A DNA stretch of 64,000 bases. It comes from Xanthobacteraceae bacterium 501b (GTDB lineage: Bacteria > Pseudomonadota > Alphaproteobacteria > Rhizobiales > Xanthobacteraceae). Position numbers and translations under genes: made by a program. A model generated the notes under the pieces. The model made no database searches. It worked only from the letters and a program-made list of their open reading frames with translations, and was not told where the DNA came from. Location: contig KB899087.1 in the NCBI GenBank assembly GCA_000378025.1, positions 2,976,001 through 3,040,000 of the forward strand. Reading direction: 5' to 3'. This document shows, piece after piece, positions 36,433 to 46,624 of the stretch. Position 1 is the first letter of the stretch, and every line of letters starts with the position of its first letter.

Positions 36433-37056
36433 ATGTCCGAACGCCTTCTCGTGCTCGTGCGCCACGGCCAGAGCGAGTGGAACCTCAAGAACCTGTTCAC
36501 CGGCTGGCGCGACCCGGACCTCACCGCCCTCGGCGTCGAGGAAGCCAAGAAGGCCGGCGCGCGGCTGAAGGCGGAGGGCTACCAGTTCGACATCGCCTTC
36601 ACCTCGCAGCTCTCGCGGGCGCAGAAGACGCTGGACCTCGCGCTCCATGAGCTCGGCCAGACCGACCTGCCGATCACCCGCGACCTCGCGCTGAACGAGC
36701 GCGACTATGGCGACCTCTCCGGCCTCAACAAGGACGATGCCCGGGTCAAATGGGGCGAGGAGCAGGTGCATCTCTGGCGCCGTTCCTATGACGTGCCCCC
36801 GCCCGGCGGCGAGAGCCTGAAGGACACGGTGGCGCGCACCCTGCCCTATTACGTCACCGAGATTCTGCCCAAGGTGCTGCAGGGCAACCGGGTTCTGGTC
36901 GCCGCCCATGGCAATTCGCTGCGGGCGCTGATCATGGTGCTGGAGAAGCACACGCCCGAGACCATCACCCATCGCGAACTCGCCACCGGCGCGCCTGTCA
37001 TCTATCGGCTGAAGGCGGATTCGACGGTGGAGAGCGTCGTCGACCTCGCCGGTTGA
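36433..37056 (+). CDS. gpmA: 2,3-bisphosphoglycerate-dependent phosphoglycerate mutase
   Basis: 207-aa cofactor-dependent glycolytic mutase. The phosphohistidine is in [10 protein letters not shown]; the acid/base Glu in [14 protein letters not shown]; the second His in [11 protein letters not shown]. It is shorter than the 250-aa E. coli form, as usual in alphaproteobacteria. Preceded by GGAG. Follows dapB in an apparent operon. Confidence 0.96.
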   Translation: MSERLLVLVRHGQSEWNLKNLFTGWRDPDLTALGVEEAKKAGARLKAEGYQFDIAFTSQLSRAQKTLDLALHELGQTDLPITRDLALNERDYGDLSGLNKDDARVKWGEEQVHLWRRSYDVPPPGGESLKDTVARTLPYYVTEILPKVLQGNRVLVAAHGNSLRALIMVLEKHTPETITHRELATGAPVIYRLKADSTVESVVDLAG

Positions 37057-37190
37057 GCCGGTCTTCCGGCCGGGCTTCCGCGCCCGGCCGCTTGCCCGAG
37101 ACAGAAGCAGCCCCATATGAGATGCGTGAAGACGGCTTCCCCCTCTCGGGAATCCATGCGGGACGGCCCGACATGAAGGGGAAAACCGTC

Positions 37191-37634
37191 ATGCGCGGGA
37201 CCGCCGATCGCATTCGTCACGTCATCAGCTTCGAGATCATCGCCCTGTCGCTCATCACCCCGCTCGGGGCGTGGGTGTTCGGGGTGCCGATGTTCGACAT
37301 GGGCGCGATAGGTGCCGGCGCGGCGCTGATCGCCGCCAGCTGGAACTATGTGTTCAATCTCGGCTTCGACCATGCGCTGGCGCGCCTGCGCGGCTCGGTG
37401 CGCAAGACGCTGGGGCTGCGCGTGCTGCACGCCATTTTGTTCGAGCTCGGCCTTGTTTTCGTGCTCGTGCCCTTTGTCGCCTGGTATCTCGGCGTCGGGC
37501 TGGTCGAAGCGTTTCTGATGGACCTCGCTTTGACCGTGTTCTTTCTCGTCTACGCCTTCGCGTTCAACTGGGCCTATGACGCGCTGTTTCCGCTGCCCGA
37601 AGCCCGCCATCCGGCCATCGCCGGGCAGCGCTGA
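37191..37634 (+). CDS. PACE-family multidrug/biocide efflux transporter
   Basis: 147-aa protein with four membrane helices and two repeats of the bacterial transmembrane pair domain: RIRHVISFEIIALSLITPLGAWVFG...SWNYVFNLGFDHAL and RVLHAILFELGLVFVLVPFVAWYLG...FNWAYDALFP. The Glu in HVISFEIIAL corresponds to the essential acidic residue of AceI. Such proteins export chlorhexidine, acriflavine or short-chain diamines; the natural substrate in AceI is cadaverine/putrescine, which is notable next to polyamine genes elsewhere in the window. ATG 37191 is chosen for its AAGGGGA and family N-terminus. Confidence 0.86.
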   Translation: MRGTADRIRHVISFEIIALSLITPLGAWVFGVPMFDMGAIGAGAALIAASWNYVFNLGFDHALARLRGSVRKTLGLRVLHAILFELGLVFVLVPFVAWYLGVGLVEAFLMDLALTVFFLVYAFAFNWAYDALFPLPEARHPAIAGQR

Positions 37635-37650
37635 GAGCCCGCGCGGGCGC

Positions 37651-38544
37651 TCAGAGCCCGCCCCATTCCTTGCACAGCTGCCCCGCCTCCCAGCCGAGAA
37701 TGGCGCGCTTGCGGGTGAGGCCCCAGTGATAGCCGGTGAGATCGCCGTTCTTGCCGAGCACGCGGTGGCACGGCACCACGAAGGACATCGGGTTCTTGCC
37801 CACCGCCGCGCCGATGGCGCGCGCCGCCTTCGGCTTCTCCACGCATTGCGCGATGCTGGAATAGGTGGTGGCCTTGCCCAGCGGGATCCGCATCAGCGTC
37901 TCCCACACCTTCACCTCGAAATCCGTGCCGATGAAGACGATGCGCAGCGGGTCCTGCGGGCTCCAGCTGCCGCGATCGAAGATGCGGGCCGCATAGGGCG
38001 CGGTGGCCACCGGGTCCTCGATATAGGTGGCATTGGGCCAGCGCCGGCGCATATCGGCCAGCGCCGCGTCCTCCTCGCCCTCATCGGCGAAGGCGAGGCC
38101 GCACAGGCCGCGCGGCGTCGCCATGGCGAGGGCGCTGCCGAAGGGCGAGGCGTGGAAGCCGTAGCGCACGACGAGGCCGGCGCCGCCGGTCTTCCATTCG
38201 CCCGGCGACATGGATTCATGCACCACGAACAGATCGTGCAGCCGCCCCGGGCCGGACAGGCCGACCTCATAGGCGGCATCGAGCACATTGTCGGATTCGG
38301 TCAGCACCCGCCGTGCGGCGTCGATCGTCACCGCCTGCAGAAAATCCTTCGGGGTGAGGCCGCACCAGCGGCGGAACAGCTCGGTCAGCGCGCGGGGGTG
38401 GACGCCCGAGGCGCGGGCGATCTCCTCCACTTCAGGCTGGTCGCGGAAGCGCAGATTCACATATTCCACCGCGCGGCGCACGATCTCATAATCGGCAGCG
38501 GCGATTTCCAGCGGAAGGGCGGCGTCGAGATTGGGCGCGAGCAC
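37651..38544 (-). CDS. AraC-type regulator / O6-alkylguanine-DNA methyltransferase, Ada without the N-terminal domain
   Basis: 297-aa fusion. Residues about 15-110 form an AraC HTH (RFRDQPEVEEIARASGVHPRALTELFRRWCGLTPKDFLQ); residues about 120-290 form the methyltransferase with the acceptor Cys in FVVPCHRVLGKNG. Full Ada also has an N-terminal zinc methylphosphotriester domain that turns it into an activator; that is missing, so regulation must differ. GTG 38544 follows GAGGAG. It directs repair of O6-methylguanine and is divergent/upstream-adjacent to nothing obvious, with the PACE gene convergent. Confidence 0.9.
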   Translation of the reverse strand: MLAPNLDAALPLEIAAADYEIVRRAVEYVNLRFRDQPEVEEIARASGVHPRALTELFRRWCGLTPKDFLQAVTIDAARRVLTESDNVLDAAYEVGLSGPGRLHDLFVVHESMSPGEWKTGGAGLVVRYGFHASPFGSALAMATPRGLCGLAFADEGEEDAALADMRRRWPNATYIEDPVATAPYAARIFDRGSWSPQDPLRIVFIGTDFEVKVWETLMRIPLGKATTYSSIAQCVEKPKAARAIGAAVGKNPMSFVVPCHRVLGKNGDLTGYHWGLTRKRAILGWEAGQLCKEWGGL

Positions 38545-38616
38545 GGGCGTTCTCCTCAAGCTGGCTGCATCCGACCACGCCCGCCAGCCCCGGGCCACCC
38601 GATTTCGACGGAACCT

Positions 38617-39147
38617 TCAGACGACGGATCGCACCACGCCGCGCTTGGCCTCGGCCAGCGCCCGGGCGAGATTTTCCGCCAGTTCCTCGCGCTGCGCCGT
38701 GTGCAGGAAGCTGCCGATCACATAGGGCCGACCGCGCATCTCCAGCGCCAGCCGCTGCACGCCAAAATCCTCGATCTCGTCGCAGGTCAGCCGTGTCCAG
38801 AGCGGGTTCAGCTCTTCCCGGTACTCGGTGCCATCCGCCGCGACATGGCGCAGCCGGATGACGCTCGGCGTCACGGTGATTTCCTCGCAGGCGCGAGCGG
38901 CACGGTAATTGAGCCGGAAGCCCCACCAGATGGCGAGAACGTCGAGCCCGAACAGGCCGAACACCGGCCACGCCCCCATCATCAGGAAGGCGAGGCCGCA
39001 CACAAAACTGATGCCGGCGACGATGCACATCACCACCAGGAAGCCGCGCGGCCCGAGCGAGCGATGGGGCTGGTAGCGGGCCGAAAACAGTTCCGGCTCG
39101 GCGGGGGCGAAGGCATCTTCCGGAGGGAGGGTACTGGCCGCGCTCAT
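38617..39147 (-). CDS. DUF2244 membrane protein
   Basis: 176-aa integral membrane protein. After FSARYQPHRSLGPRGFLVVM two helices (VVMCIVAGISFVCGLAFLMMG and AWPVFGLFGLDVLAIWWGF) are followed by a soluble domain LNPLWTRLTCDEI...LEMRGRPYVIGSFLH...REELAENLARALA. These features fit DUF2244, whose function is unknown. It is divergent from nth with only 22 bases between the starts, an arrangement common in Rhizobiales. Confidence 0.88.
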   Translation of the reverse strand: MSAASTLPPEDAFAPAEPELFSARYQPHRSLGPRGFLVVMCIVAGISFVCGLAFLMMGAWPVFGLFGLDVLAIWWGFRLNYRAARACEEITVTPSVIRLRHVAADGTEYREELNPLWTRLTCDEIEDFGVQRLALEMRGRPYVIGSFLHTAQREELAENLARALAEAKRGVVRSVV

Positions 39148-39169
39148 GGGGCGGCAGTATAGGTCGAAA

Positions 39170-40069
39170 ATGGCGGATGAGGATAAGGATTCGGTGCGTC
39201 GTAACGCGCGCCCCCGCGTGAGGCCCGCGGCCGAGGCCCGCCCGCCCGGCGCCAGCCCCGCGCGCGCGCCCAAGGGTCCGATAAGATCGGCCAAGGCGAC
39301 CAAGCCCAAAGCTGGGACATCTAGAGCCCTTGCGGCCGCAGCGGTGCTGGAAGAGCAGGCCGCCACCCGCCCCGCCCGCCGGCGCGCGGTGGCGAATGCA
39401 GCCGCTGCTGCCATTGGCGGGGCCTTCCGTCCGTGGAGCGCTGAAGAAATCACCACCGCCTTCTCCCGCTTCGAGGCCGCCAACCCGCATCCGGAGGGCG
39501 AGCTCGACTATACCGACCCGTTCACCCTGCTGGTCGCGGTGGTGCTCTCGGCGCAGGCGACCGATGTCGGCGTCAACAAGGCGACGCGCGGCCTGTTCAA
39601 GGCCGCCCCGACCCCGCAGGCGATGGTCGCGCTGGGCGAGGAGGGGGTGGCGCAGCACATCCGCACCCTCGGCCTTTATCGCGGCAAGGCGAAGAATGTG
39701 GTGGAGCTCTCGCGCCGCCTCATCGCGGAGCATGGCGGGCAGGTGCCGGCCGACCGCGCGGCGCTGGAGACCCTGCCCGGCGTCGGCCGAAAGACCGCCA
39801 ATGTCGTGCTCAACATCGCTTTCGGCCTGCCGACCATCGCCGTCGACACCCATCTGTTCCGCATCGCCAATCGCACCGGGCTGGCGCCCGGAAAGACGCC
39901 ACTGGAGGTGGAGCTAGGGCTGGAGCGGACGATTCCCGAGCGCTTCCTGCTGCACGCCCATCACTGGCTGATCCTGCACGGCCGTTATGTGTGTAAGGCG
40001 CTGAAGCCCGACTGCCCGCGCTGCCTGATCGCCGATCTGTGCCGCTGGCCGGAAAAGACCCCGGCCTGA
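39170..40069 (+). CDS. nth: Endonuclease III with N-terminal extension
   Basis: 299-aa base-excision glycosylase/AP lyase for oxidised pyrimidines. The HhH motif is LETLPGVGRKTANVVLN (Lys is the nucleophile of the family), the catalytic Asp in AVDTHLFRIANR, and the [4Fe-4S] ligands in CKALKPDCPRCLIADLC (C-X6-C-X2-C-X5-C). E. coli Nth is 211 aa; here about 80 residues of Ala/Pro/Arg/Lys-rich, probably disordered sequence precede the enzyme core. Confidence 0.95.
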   Translation: MADEDKDSVRRNARPRVRPAAEARPPGASPARAPKGPIRSAKATKPKAGTSRALAAAAVLEEQAATRPARRRAVANAAAAAIGGAFRPWSAEEITTAFSRFEAANPHPEGELDYTDPFTLLVAVVLSAQATDVGVNKATRGLFKAAPTPQAMVALGEEGVAQHIRTLGLYRGKAKNVVELSRRLIAEHGGQVPADRAALETLPGVGRKTANVVLNIAFGLPTIAVDTHLFRIANRTGLAPGKTPLEVELGLERTIPERFLLHAHHWLILHGRYVCKALKPDCPRCLIADLCRWPEKTPA

Positions 40070-40072
40070 GCC

Positions 40073-40735
40073 TCACCCCGCCCGCGACAACCGCTTGTGC
40101 ATCCGCACCATGAAAATGGTGGCGAAGACCGGGGTGATGAGGTTGAGGATCGGCACCGACACCACGACCGCAATGACCAGCCCGCCGAGAAAGACCGCCA
40201 CGCCATGGTGCCGACGCATCAGGGCCACCTCATCCTCGCTGCGGTAGCGCATGGCCGCGAGCTGGAAATATTCCCGCCCGAGCAGATAGCCATTGGCGAC
40301 ATAGAACACGACGAGATTCACCCCCGGCACCAGTAGCAGCAGCAGCGCGACGAGGTTCACCCCCAGCATCACCAGAAAGAACTTGAAGGTGAGCACCAGC
40401 GAACGGCCGATCGGCAGCGCCTGGCCTTCCGGCTCCAGGGGGAAATCGGTCCGCTCCACCTGCGCGGCGACATCGTCGAGAAAAAGCCCGGCGACCAGTG
40501 ACGTCACCGGCGGCACCAGGAAGATCGCGCCGAGGAAGATGCCGAAGGCGGCGAGAATATCGACGGTGATCTCCGCCCAGCGCAGATCCAGCGTGACGAA
40601 ATAGGTCAGCGCGTAATGCGCGCCAATGCCCAGCGCGATCAGCAGCCCGATGGCGAGGCCGATGGAGCGCAGCAGCACCCGGCGATAGGCCGGCGAAAAG
40701 GTCTGGGCGAAAGCCGTGATCGCGTCCCGCAACAT
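40073..40735 (-). CDS. CysZ/EI24-like membrane protein
   Basis: 220-aa protein with about six membrane segments. It matches the EI24/CysZ group: a helical hairpin start (MLRDAITAFAQTFSPAYRRVLLRSIGLAI), FLVPPVTSLVAGLFLDDVAAQVE, and the NLITPVFATIFMVRMHKRL ending. E. coli CysZ is a sulfate channel for assimilation; sulfate transport in this branch is only inferred. GGGGGGA lies before the start. It is convergent with nth, ending four bases from it. Confidence 0.84.
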   Translation of the reverse strand: MLRDAITAFAQTFSPAYRRVLLRSIGLAIGLLIALGIGAHYALTYFVTLDLRWAEITVDILAAFGIFLGAIFLVPPVTSLVAGLFLDDVAAQVERTDFPLEPEGQALPIGRSLVLTFKFFLVMLGVNLVALLLLLVPGVNLVVFYVANGYLLGREYFQLAAMRYRSEDEVALMRRHHGVAVFLGGLVIAVVVSVPILNLITPVFATIFMVRMHKRLSRAG

Positions 40736-41009
40736 GAAAATTCCCCCCTGACAACCGCACGTAAGTAGGGCGCCCGCCCCCATCTCTCAAGGCAATGACG
40801 CAAGGCAGGCCGCAGGCGCGGGCAATCAACGTCCTTGCCTTTCTGAACCGGCCGGTGAGTCCCGATTCGTTCTCCCCTGAACAAAACATGATTCATGCCA
40901 ACCGCTTAGCCGGCATCTCCACGTTCAGGCCAGCGCTCGCGGCGACCCGTCTTCGCCCCTCGCGCCGGGCGTGCTAGCCTGTGCGCCTCACCGCTTGAGT
41001 GCTTGCCGC

Positions 41010-42371
41010 ATGACCCGACCGCGCCTTCCCGGCACGCTGAACCGCCGCCATTTCCTCGCCGCCGCTTCCGCCGCGCTGCTGCCCGCGCCGGCCCTCGCCC
41101 AGACCGGCGCGAGCGATGTCGACGTCGTCATCATTGGCGGCGGTGCCGCTGGCATCGCGGCTGCACGACAGATCGCCGGAGCCAAGCGCTCCTATGTGCT
41201 GCTGGAGGCCTCATCGAAGCTCGGCGGCCGCGCCCGCACCGAGGACGCCTTCGGCGCGAGGGTCGATCTCGGCGCGGGTGGTTTCGCCCGCAGCGAGGGC
41301 ACGCTCGCCAGCAGCGCGCAGGGCGCGGGGCTGGAGTTGATCGCCCTGCCCTCCGGGCGCCGTCTGTTCGCCAATGGTCGCGAGGTGCGCGAGAGCGCTT
41401 ATGACGCCTTCGCCGCCGCGCTCGGCACGGCACGGCGCGACTTGCTGGCGGCGGTCGAGGGCGGCAAGGATGTCGCCGCCAGCCTCGCCCTCACCGGCGC
41501 CGGCCCGGCGACCACGACCCCTTGGGCCGCCACGGTGGCGCAGTTCCTCGGCCCGCTGGGCTGCGGGCGCGCGCTCTCCACCCTCTCGGCGCTCGATCTG
41601 GCCCGCCGCGATGCCCTGCCGGACGACACCACCAGCCCGGCCGGGATAGGCACGCTGATGGAGGGGCTCGGCGCCTGGCTCAATGTGCAGAAGGACGCGC
41701 CGGTGACGCTCGTCACCAATGCCGGCCGCTTCCACACGGTCTCGGTGCGCGGGCAGCGCACGCCGATCCGCGCCCGCGCCATCGTGCTCGCCGTGCCGGC
41801 GCCGGTGCTGGCGGCCGGGGCGATCCGCTTCAATCCGGGGCTGCCGCCGCGGCTGGTGGCGGCGCTGCGGGCGATTCCGGCCGGACATCTGGAGCAGGTG
41901 GCGTTCCTGCTGCCCGGCAATCCGCTGGCGCTCCAGCCCAATGAGGCCGTGCTGACGAAGGCCGGCACCGCCCCACCCGCCCTGCTGCGCGGCCGGATCA
42001 ATGGCAGCGACCTGCACGTGCTCACCTTTGGCGACGCCCCCGCCCGCACCATTGCCGAAAAGGGCGCGGCGGCGGCACTGCCGCTGGCGCGCGACTGGCT
42101 GCGGGCGAATTTCCCCACGGCGGAGGTCGCGATTTCCGAGGTTGTGGCCTCGAAATGGGGGCAGGACCCGCTGATCCGGGGCGCGCTCAGTGCCGCGCTG
42201 CCGGGCCAGGGGGCGCAGCGGCGCGTCTTTGCCGACACGGTGCAGAACCGGATTTTCCTTGCCGGCGACTATGTGCCGGTCAGCGGCTGGGGCACGCTGG
42301 GCGGCGCCTTCGCTTCCGGCGAGGCCGCCGCCACAAGGGCGCTGCGCCTGTTCGGCGACGGGCCGGCGTGA
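41010..42371 (+). CDS. Flavin monoamine oxidase-like protein, Tat-exported
   Basis: 453-aa FAD-dependent amine-oxidase fold. The N-terminus LNRRHFLAAASAALLPAPALAQT has a twin-Arg followed by a hydrophobic stretch and ALA-Q cleavage, so export as a folded flavoprotein is likely. The FAD motif is VDVVIIGGGAAGIAAARQIAG, then the GG doublet KLGGRARTEDAFGARVDLGAGGF, and the C-terminal FAD motif IFLAGDYVPVSGWGTLGGAFASGEAAA. Substrate unknown; it might act on amines or carotenoid-like molecules. Confidence 0.86.
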   Translation: MTRPRLPGTLNRRHFLAAASAALLPAPALAQTGASDVDVVIIGGGAAGIAAARQIAGAKRSYVLLEASSKLGGRARTEDAFGARVDLGAGGFARSEGTLASSAQGAGLELIALPSGRRLFANGREVRESAYDAFAAALGTARRDLLAAVEGGKDVAASLALTGAGPATTTPWAATVAQFLGPLGCGRALSTLSALDLARRDALPDDTTSPAGIGTLMEGLGAWLNVQKDAPVTLVTNAGRFHTVSVRGQRTPIRARAIVLAVPAPVLAAGAIRFNPGLPPRLVAALRAIPAGHLEQVAFLLPGNPLALQPNEAVLTKAGTAPPALLRGRINGSDLHVLTFGDAPARTIAEKGAAAALPLARDWLRANFPTAEVAISEVVASKWGQDPLIRGALSAALPGQGAQRRVFADTVQNRIFLAGDYVPVSGWGTLGGAFASGEAAATRALRLFGDGPA

Positions 42372-42405
42372 GGAGCGCTCCAACCATCGTTGCCGCATGA
42401 ACCGC

Positions 42406-42493
42406 CGTCATGGCCGGGCCTTGCCCGGCCATCCACGATTGGCTCTTCTGTATCGAAGCAAGGCGTGGATCCCCGGGACAAGCCCGGGATGAC
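42406..42493. repeat. Dispersed palindromic element E
   Basis: First palindrome TCATGGCCGGGCCTTGCCCGGCCAT, then a spacer and a second arm pair GGATCCCCGGGACAAG-CCCGGGATGACG. It lies between the convergent amine-oxidase-like and pheT genes. Clearly homologous to element F read in reverse (CGTGGATCCCCGGGAC, GATGACG). Confidence 0.88.
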
Positions 42494-42524
42494 GCATCGC
42501 GTCACCCCGTGCTGACGCCCAGCC

Positions 42525-44930
42525 TCACCCGCGCAGCGTGGCGCCGGTCTTCTTCGTTACTTCGGCGACGATCCTGGCCGCCACCGCGTCGATCTCGGCA
42601 TCGGTCAGCGTCTTCTCGCGCGGCTGCAGCGTTACCGAGAGCGCCACCGACTTCTTGTCGGCCTCGACTCCAGGTCCTTCATAGAGGTCGAACACGTTCA
42701 CGCTGGTGATCAGCTTGCGGTCGACGCCGGAAGCCGCCTTGACGAGATCACCGGCGCCGACACCCCGCGCGACCACGAAGGCGAAGTCGCGCTCCACCGG
42801 CTGGAAGGGGATGAGTTCCAGCAGCGGCTTCACCCGCGTCGCCTTGGCCTTGGGCTCGGGAATGCGGTCGAGCAGGATCTCGAAGCCGACCAGCGGCCCC
42901 GCAGCGTCGAGCGCCTCCAGCACGGACGGGTGCAGCTCGCCGAAATGGCCGATCACGTTGGGGCCGAGCCGGAACGTGCCGGAGCGGCCGGGGTGGAACC
43001 AGGCCGGCGCATCGGTCGAGATCTGCAGGTTGGCCACCGGCGCGCCGCAGGCAGCGAGCAGCGCCAGCGCATCCGCCTTGGCGTCGAACGCATCGACCGC
43101 ACCCGCCTTGCCGGTCCAGTGCCGCCCCGCGCCGGTCGGCTTCGCGCTCGCCCGGCGGATGCCGGTGGCGGCGATGAACTGGTCCTGAGGCCGGTCGCCC
43201 TTGAACACTTGGCCCAGCTCGAACAGCGCCACGTCGCCGAAGCCGCGATCGGCATTGGCCTGCGCGGAGCGCACCAGCCCGGGCAGCAGGCTCGGGCGCA
43301 TGTCGGAGAGATCGGCGGCGATCGGGTTGGCGAGCGCCAGCTGCGGCTGGCCGCCGCCGAACGCTTCCGCCTGCGCCTTCGGCACGAAGGACCAGGTGAC
43401 GGCCTCCACCAGCCCACGCGCCGCCAGCGCTCGCTTGCCCTTGCGGGTGCGCAGCTGCAGCGTGGTGAGCACCGGCTTGCGGGCGGTCTCGTCGCGCGGG
43501 AAGGGCGTGGAGGGCACGCGGTCGAGGCCGGCGATGCGGATCACCTCCTCCACCAGATCGGCCTTGCCCTCGATGTCGCCGCGCCAGCTCGGCGGGGTGA
43601 CACGCACGGTGGCCTCGGTGCCCTCAACGGCGAAGCCGAGCCGGCGCAGGATCGCGACCTGTTCGGCCTCCTCGGCCACCAGCCCGGTCAGCTTCTCGGT
43701 CAAAGCGAGCGGAAACTCGATCACCCGCGCGGTGTCCGGGATCGCGCCGGCCAGCACCACCTCGGAGGGCTCGCCACCGCACAAATCGAGGATCAGCTTT
43801 GTCGCCAGCTCCAGCCCCGGCAGCGTGAAGGCCGGGTCGATGCCGCGCTCGAAGCGGAAGCGCGCGTCGGAATTCAGCCCCAGCTTGCGGCCGGTCTGGG
43901 CGATGTTTATCGGCTCCCACAGCGCGGATTCGACCAGCACGTCGACCGTCGCCTCGTCGCAGCCCGATTCCTCGCCGCCCATCACGCCGGCGAGTGATTC
44001 CACCGCGCGGTCGTCGGCGATGACGCACATGGCCTCGTCGAGCGCATAGGTCTTGCCGTCGAGCGCCAGCAGGCTCTCGCCCGCCTTGGCACGGCGCACG
44101 ACGAGGTTGCCCTGCACCTTGGCGGCATCGAAAACATGCAGCGGGCGGTTCTGGTCGAAGGTCAAAAGGTTGGTGATATCCACCAGCGCGTTGATCGGGC
44201 GCAGGCCGATGGCGCGCAGCTTGGCCTGTAGCCAGTCCGGCGAGGGGCCGTTCTTCACCCCGCGCACCAGCCGCAGCGCGAAGGCCGGGCACGGCGCATC
44301 CTCCGCGAGGATGACGGAAACCGGGCACGGGAAGACGCCCGGCACCGGCGCGATCTCGTCCTCGACCAGCGTGCCGAGACCGGCGGCGGCGAGATCGCGG
44401 GCGATGCCGTGCACGCCGAGCGCGTCGGCACGGTTCGGCGTCACCGCGATTTCGATCACCGGGTCGTCAAGGCCGATCCAGTCGACGTAAGTGGCGCCGA
44501 GGGGCGCGTCCTCAGGCAGGTCGATGATGCCGTCATGGTCTTCCGAGAGCTGCAGCTCGGCCGCCGAACACAGCATGCCCCGGCTCTCGACGCCGCGAAT
44601 CGTGCCGATGCCAAGCGTCATGTCCTTGCCGGGGATATAGGTGCCGGGCGGCGAGAACACGCTCTTCATGCCGGTGCGGGCGTTCGGCGCGCCGCACACC
44701 ACCTGCACCGGCTCACCGGCACCGGTGTCGACCATGCACACGCGCAGCTTGTCGGCATTGGGATGCTGAACGGCGGAGACGACATAGGCGATGGTGAAGC
44801 CGCGCAGCTTGGCCGCCTTGTCCTCGACGCCTTCGACTTCCAGCCCGATGCGGTTGAGCGCACCGGTCACGTCGTCGAGCGAATAATCGCCGGAAAGGTG
44901 CTCGCGCAGCCAGGAGAGGGTGAATTTCAT
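42525..44930 (-). CDS. pheT: Phenylalanyl-tRNA synthetase beta subunit
   Basis: 801-aa beta subunit with the standard parts in order: N-terminal SGYSLDD-type region and tRNA-binding OB fold ([24 protein letters not shown]), B3/B4 editing domain, B5 DNA-binding-like domain ([21 protein letters not shown]), catalytic-like core, and C-terminal anticodon-binding FDX-ACB ([23 protein letters not shown]). It is in the rpmI-rplT-pheS-(unknown)-pheT line, 25 bases after the unknown gene. Confidence 0.97.
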   Translation of the reverse strand: MKFTLSWLREHLSGDYSLDDVTGALNRIGLEVEGVEDKAAKLRGFTIAYVVSAVQHPNADKLRVCMVDTGAGEPVQVVCGAPNARTGMKSVFSPPGTYIPGKDMTLGIGTIRGVESRGMLCSAAELQLSEDHDGIIDLPEDAPLGATYVDWIGLDDPVIEIAVTPNRADALGVHGIARDLAAAGLGTLVEDEIAPVPGVFPCPVSVILAEDAPCPAFALRLVRGVKNGPSPDWLQAKLRAIGLRPINALVDITNLLTFDQNRPLHVFDAAKVQGNLVVRRAKAGESLLALDGKTYALDEAMCVIADDRAVESLAGVMGGEESGCDEATVDVLVESALWEPINIAQTGRKLGLNSDARFRFERGIDPAFTLPGLELATKLILDLCGGEPSEVVLAGAIPDTARVIEFPLALTEKLTGLVAEEAEQVAILRRLGFAVEGTEATVRVTPPSWRGDIEGKADLVEEVIRIAGLDRVPSTPFPRDETARKPVLTTLQLRTRKGKRALAARGLVEAVTWSFVPKAQAEAFGGGQPQLALANPIAADLSDMRPSLLPGLVRSAQANADRGFGDVALFELGQVFKGDRPQDQFIAATGIRRASAKPTGAGRHWTGKAGAVDAFDAKADALALLAACGAPVANLQISTDAPAWFHPGRSGTFRLGPNVIGHFGELHPSVLEALDAAGPLVGFEILLDRIPEPKAKATRVKPLLELIPFQPVERDFAFVVARGVGAGDLVKAASGVDRKLITSVNVFDLYEGPGVEADKKSVALSVTLQPREKTLTDAEIDAVAARIVAEVTKKTGATLRG

Positions 44931-44955
44931 GGGAGTGCCCTACCGTTCCGCTCGT

Positions 44956-45504
44956 TCACTTGTTCTGGGCGTGACCGGCCCAGGTGTAGCCCTTCTCGCC
45001 CGTCCCGCCGCCGGGCCATGCAAGAGGCACCTCGTCGGCAGCCACCAGAAACTCGAACCCGATATTCCGCTTCTTCGCCGTGTCGCCATCGCTTCTGCGA
45101 TAGTCGAGAATCTTGCCCTGACGATAGGATCTGTCGGCGCGCGAGCTGTGCAGCGCCAGCTTGCCGCCCGCCTGCACGCTCTTGATGATCTCGTCCTCCG
45201 GCACGACCCAGGAGCCGGTCCAGAAGAAGCCTTCGCCATCGGTGCTGACACCGCGGTCGTTCTCGCAGACGAAATGGAACACCGAGACATAGTCCCGCGC
45301 GGCGCGCTTGCCGGGCGAGGAGGTCGACGACGACGACGAGGAAGACGACGGCTTCTTCACCGGGCCGCGCGTGGCCAGCACCTCTTCGCACAGCGCCGCC
45401 AGCTCGTCGGCGCCGCGCGCCTGCGCATTGGCGAGCAGCTGCTTGAGCTGTGCCGTCTCCATCGCTTGAAGTCGCTCGGTCGACCAGACGGGTGCCTTGC
45501 TCAT
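44956..45504 (-). CDS. Unknown protein with poly-Ser linker, inserted between pheS and pheT
   Basis: 182-aa protein. A helical N-terminal segment ([40 protein letters not shown]) is joined by a Lys/Ser linker ([21 protein letters not shown]) to a C-terminal domain of about 110 residues with Trp/Phe-rich strands ([33 protein letters not shown]...). I do not recognise the family. It starts in an ATGA overlap with the pheS stop and is 25 bases before pheT, so it is co-translated with the synthetase subunits. It could be an accessory or a passenger. Confidence 0.75.
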   Translation of the reverse strand: MSKAPVWSTERLQAMETAQLKQLLANAQARGADELAALCEEVLATRGPVKKPSSSSSSSSTSSPGKRAARDYVSVFHFVCENDRGVSTDGEGFFWTGSWVVPEDEIIKSVQAGGKLALHSSRADRSYRQGKILDYRRSDGDTAKKRNIGFEFLVAADEVPLAWPGGGTGEKGYTWAGHAQNK

Positions 45505-46601
45505 GAGCTCAGCCCTCCCGCCAGCGTCGGGAAGTCGAGCGGGCGGAATCCGTAATGGGCGAGCCAGCGCACATCGGCCTCGAAGAAGGCGCGCAGATCC
45601 GGCATGCCGTATTTCAGCATGGCGATGCGGTCGATGCCCATGCCCCAGGCGAAGCCCTGATATTCGTCCGGGTCCAGTCCGCAATTCCTCAGCACATTCG
45701 GGTGCACCATGCCGCAGCCGAGAATCTCCAGCCAGTCCGAGCCCTCGCCGAAGCGGATCTCGCCCGGGCGCGAACGGTCGCACTGGATGTCGACCTCCAT
45801 GGAGGGCTCGGTGAAGGGGAAGAAGGACGGGCGGAACCGCATCTTCACCTGGTCGACCTCGAAGAACGCCTTGCAGAACTCTTCGAGGATCCACTTCAGA
45901 TGGCCAAGCGTCGCCCCCTTGTCGATGACGAGGCCCTCGACCTGGTGGAACATCGGCGTGTGGGTCTGGTCGCTGTCGGAGCGATAGGTGCGGCCGGGGC
46001 AGATGACGCGGATCGGCGGCTTGTTGGCGAGCATGGTCCGCACCTGCACCGGCGAGGTGTGGGTGCGCAGCACGAGGCGCGAGCCGTCCTCGCGGGTCGG
46101 CAGGTAGAAGGTGTCGTGCATCTCGCGCGCCGGATGCCCCTCGGGGAAGTTCAGCGCGGTGAAATTGTGGAAGTCGTCCTCGATGTCGGGCCCTTCCGCC
46201 ACCGCGAAGCCCATATCGGCGAAAATGGCGGTGAGTTCGTCGATCACCTGGCTGATCGGGTGCAGGCGGCCCTGCTCCGCCGGCGTCTCGCGCACCGGCA
46301 GGGTGACATCGACCCGCTCAGTCTCCAGCCGCTTCGCCAGCGCGGCGGCCTTGAGTTCGGTGCGGCGGGCGCCCAGCGCCTCGTTAAGCCGGTCGCGCAG
46401 TCCGTTGATCGCCGGGCCGGCGCTTTTGCGCTCGTCCGGGCTCATGCTCCCCAGGCTCTTCAGCAGCTCGGAAACTGAGCCCTTCTTGCCAAGCGCGGCG
46501 ACGCGGATCGTCTCCAGCGCCGGCTCGTCGGCCGCCGCCGCGATTCCGGCAGTCAGCTCGCGCTCCAGCGCGTCGAGATCGGGAAGGGCGGCAACGGACA
46601 T
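45501..46601 (-). CDS. pheS: Phenylalanyl-tRNA synthetase alpha subunit
   Basis: 366-aa class II synthetase subunit. The N-terminal coiled coil precedes the catalytic core: motif 1 around [19 protein letters not shown], motif 2 HDTFYLP...[36 protein letters not shown], and motif 3 [17 protein letters not shown]. Complete, normal length. Its stop overlaps the start of the next gene by four bases. Confidence 0.97.
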   Translation of the reverse strand: MSVAALPDLDALERELTAGIAAAADEPALETIRVAALGKKGSVSELLKSLGSMSPDERKSAGPAINGLRDRLNEALGARRTELKAAALAKRLETERVDVTLPVRETPAEQGRLHPISQVIDELTAIFADMGFAVAEGPDIEDDFHNFTALNFPEGHPAREMHDTFYLPTREDGSRLVLRTHTSPVQVRTMLANKPPIRVICPGRTYRSDSDQTHTPMFHQVEGLVIDKGATLGHLKWILEEFCKAFFEVDQVKMRFRPSFFPFTEPSMEVDIQCDRSRPGEIRFGEGSDWLEILGCGMVHPNVLRNCGLDPDEYQGFAWGMGIDRIAMLKYGMPDLRAFFEADVRWLAHYGFRPLDFPTLAGGLSS

Positions 46602-46624
46602 AGTGGATCCTCGGTACTAAGCGA

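Noticed and set aside
33495-36548. A 1017-residue open frame on the minus strand spanning ilvB and antisense of dapB
   Set aside because: Only the part from 35255 down matches acetolactate synthase; the rest is antisense of dapB and the leader region, with a non-protein-like composition.
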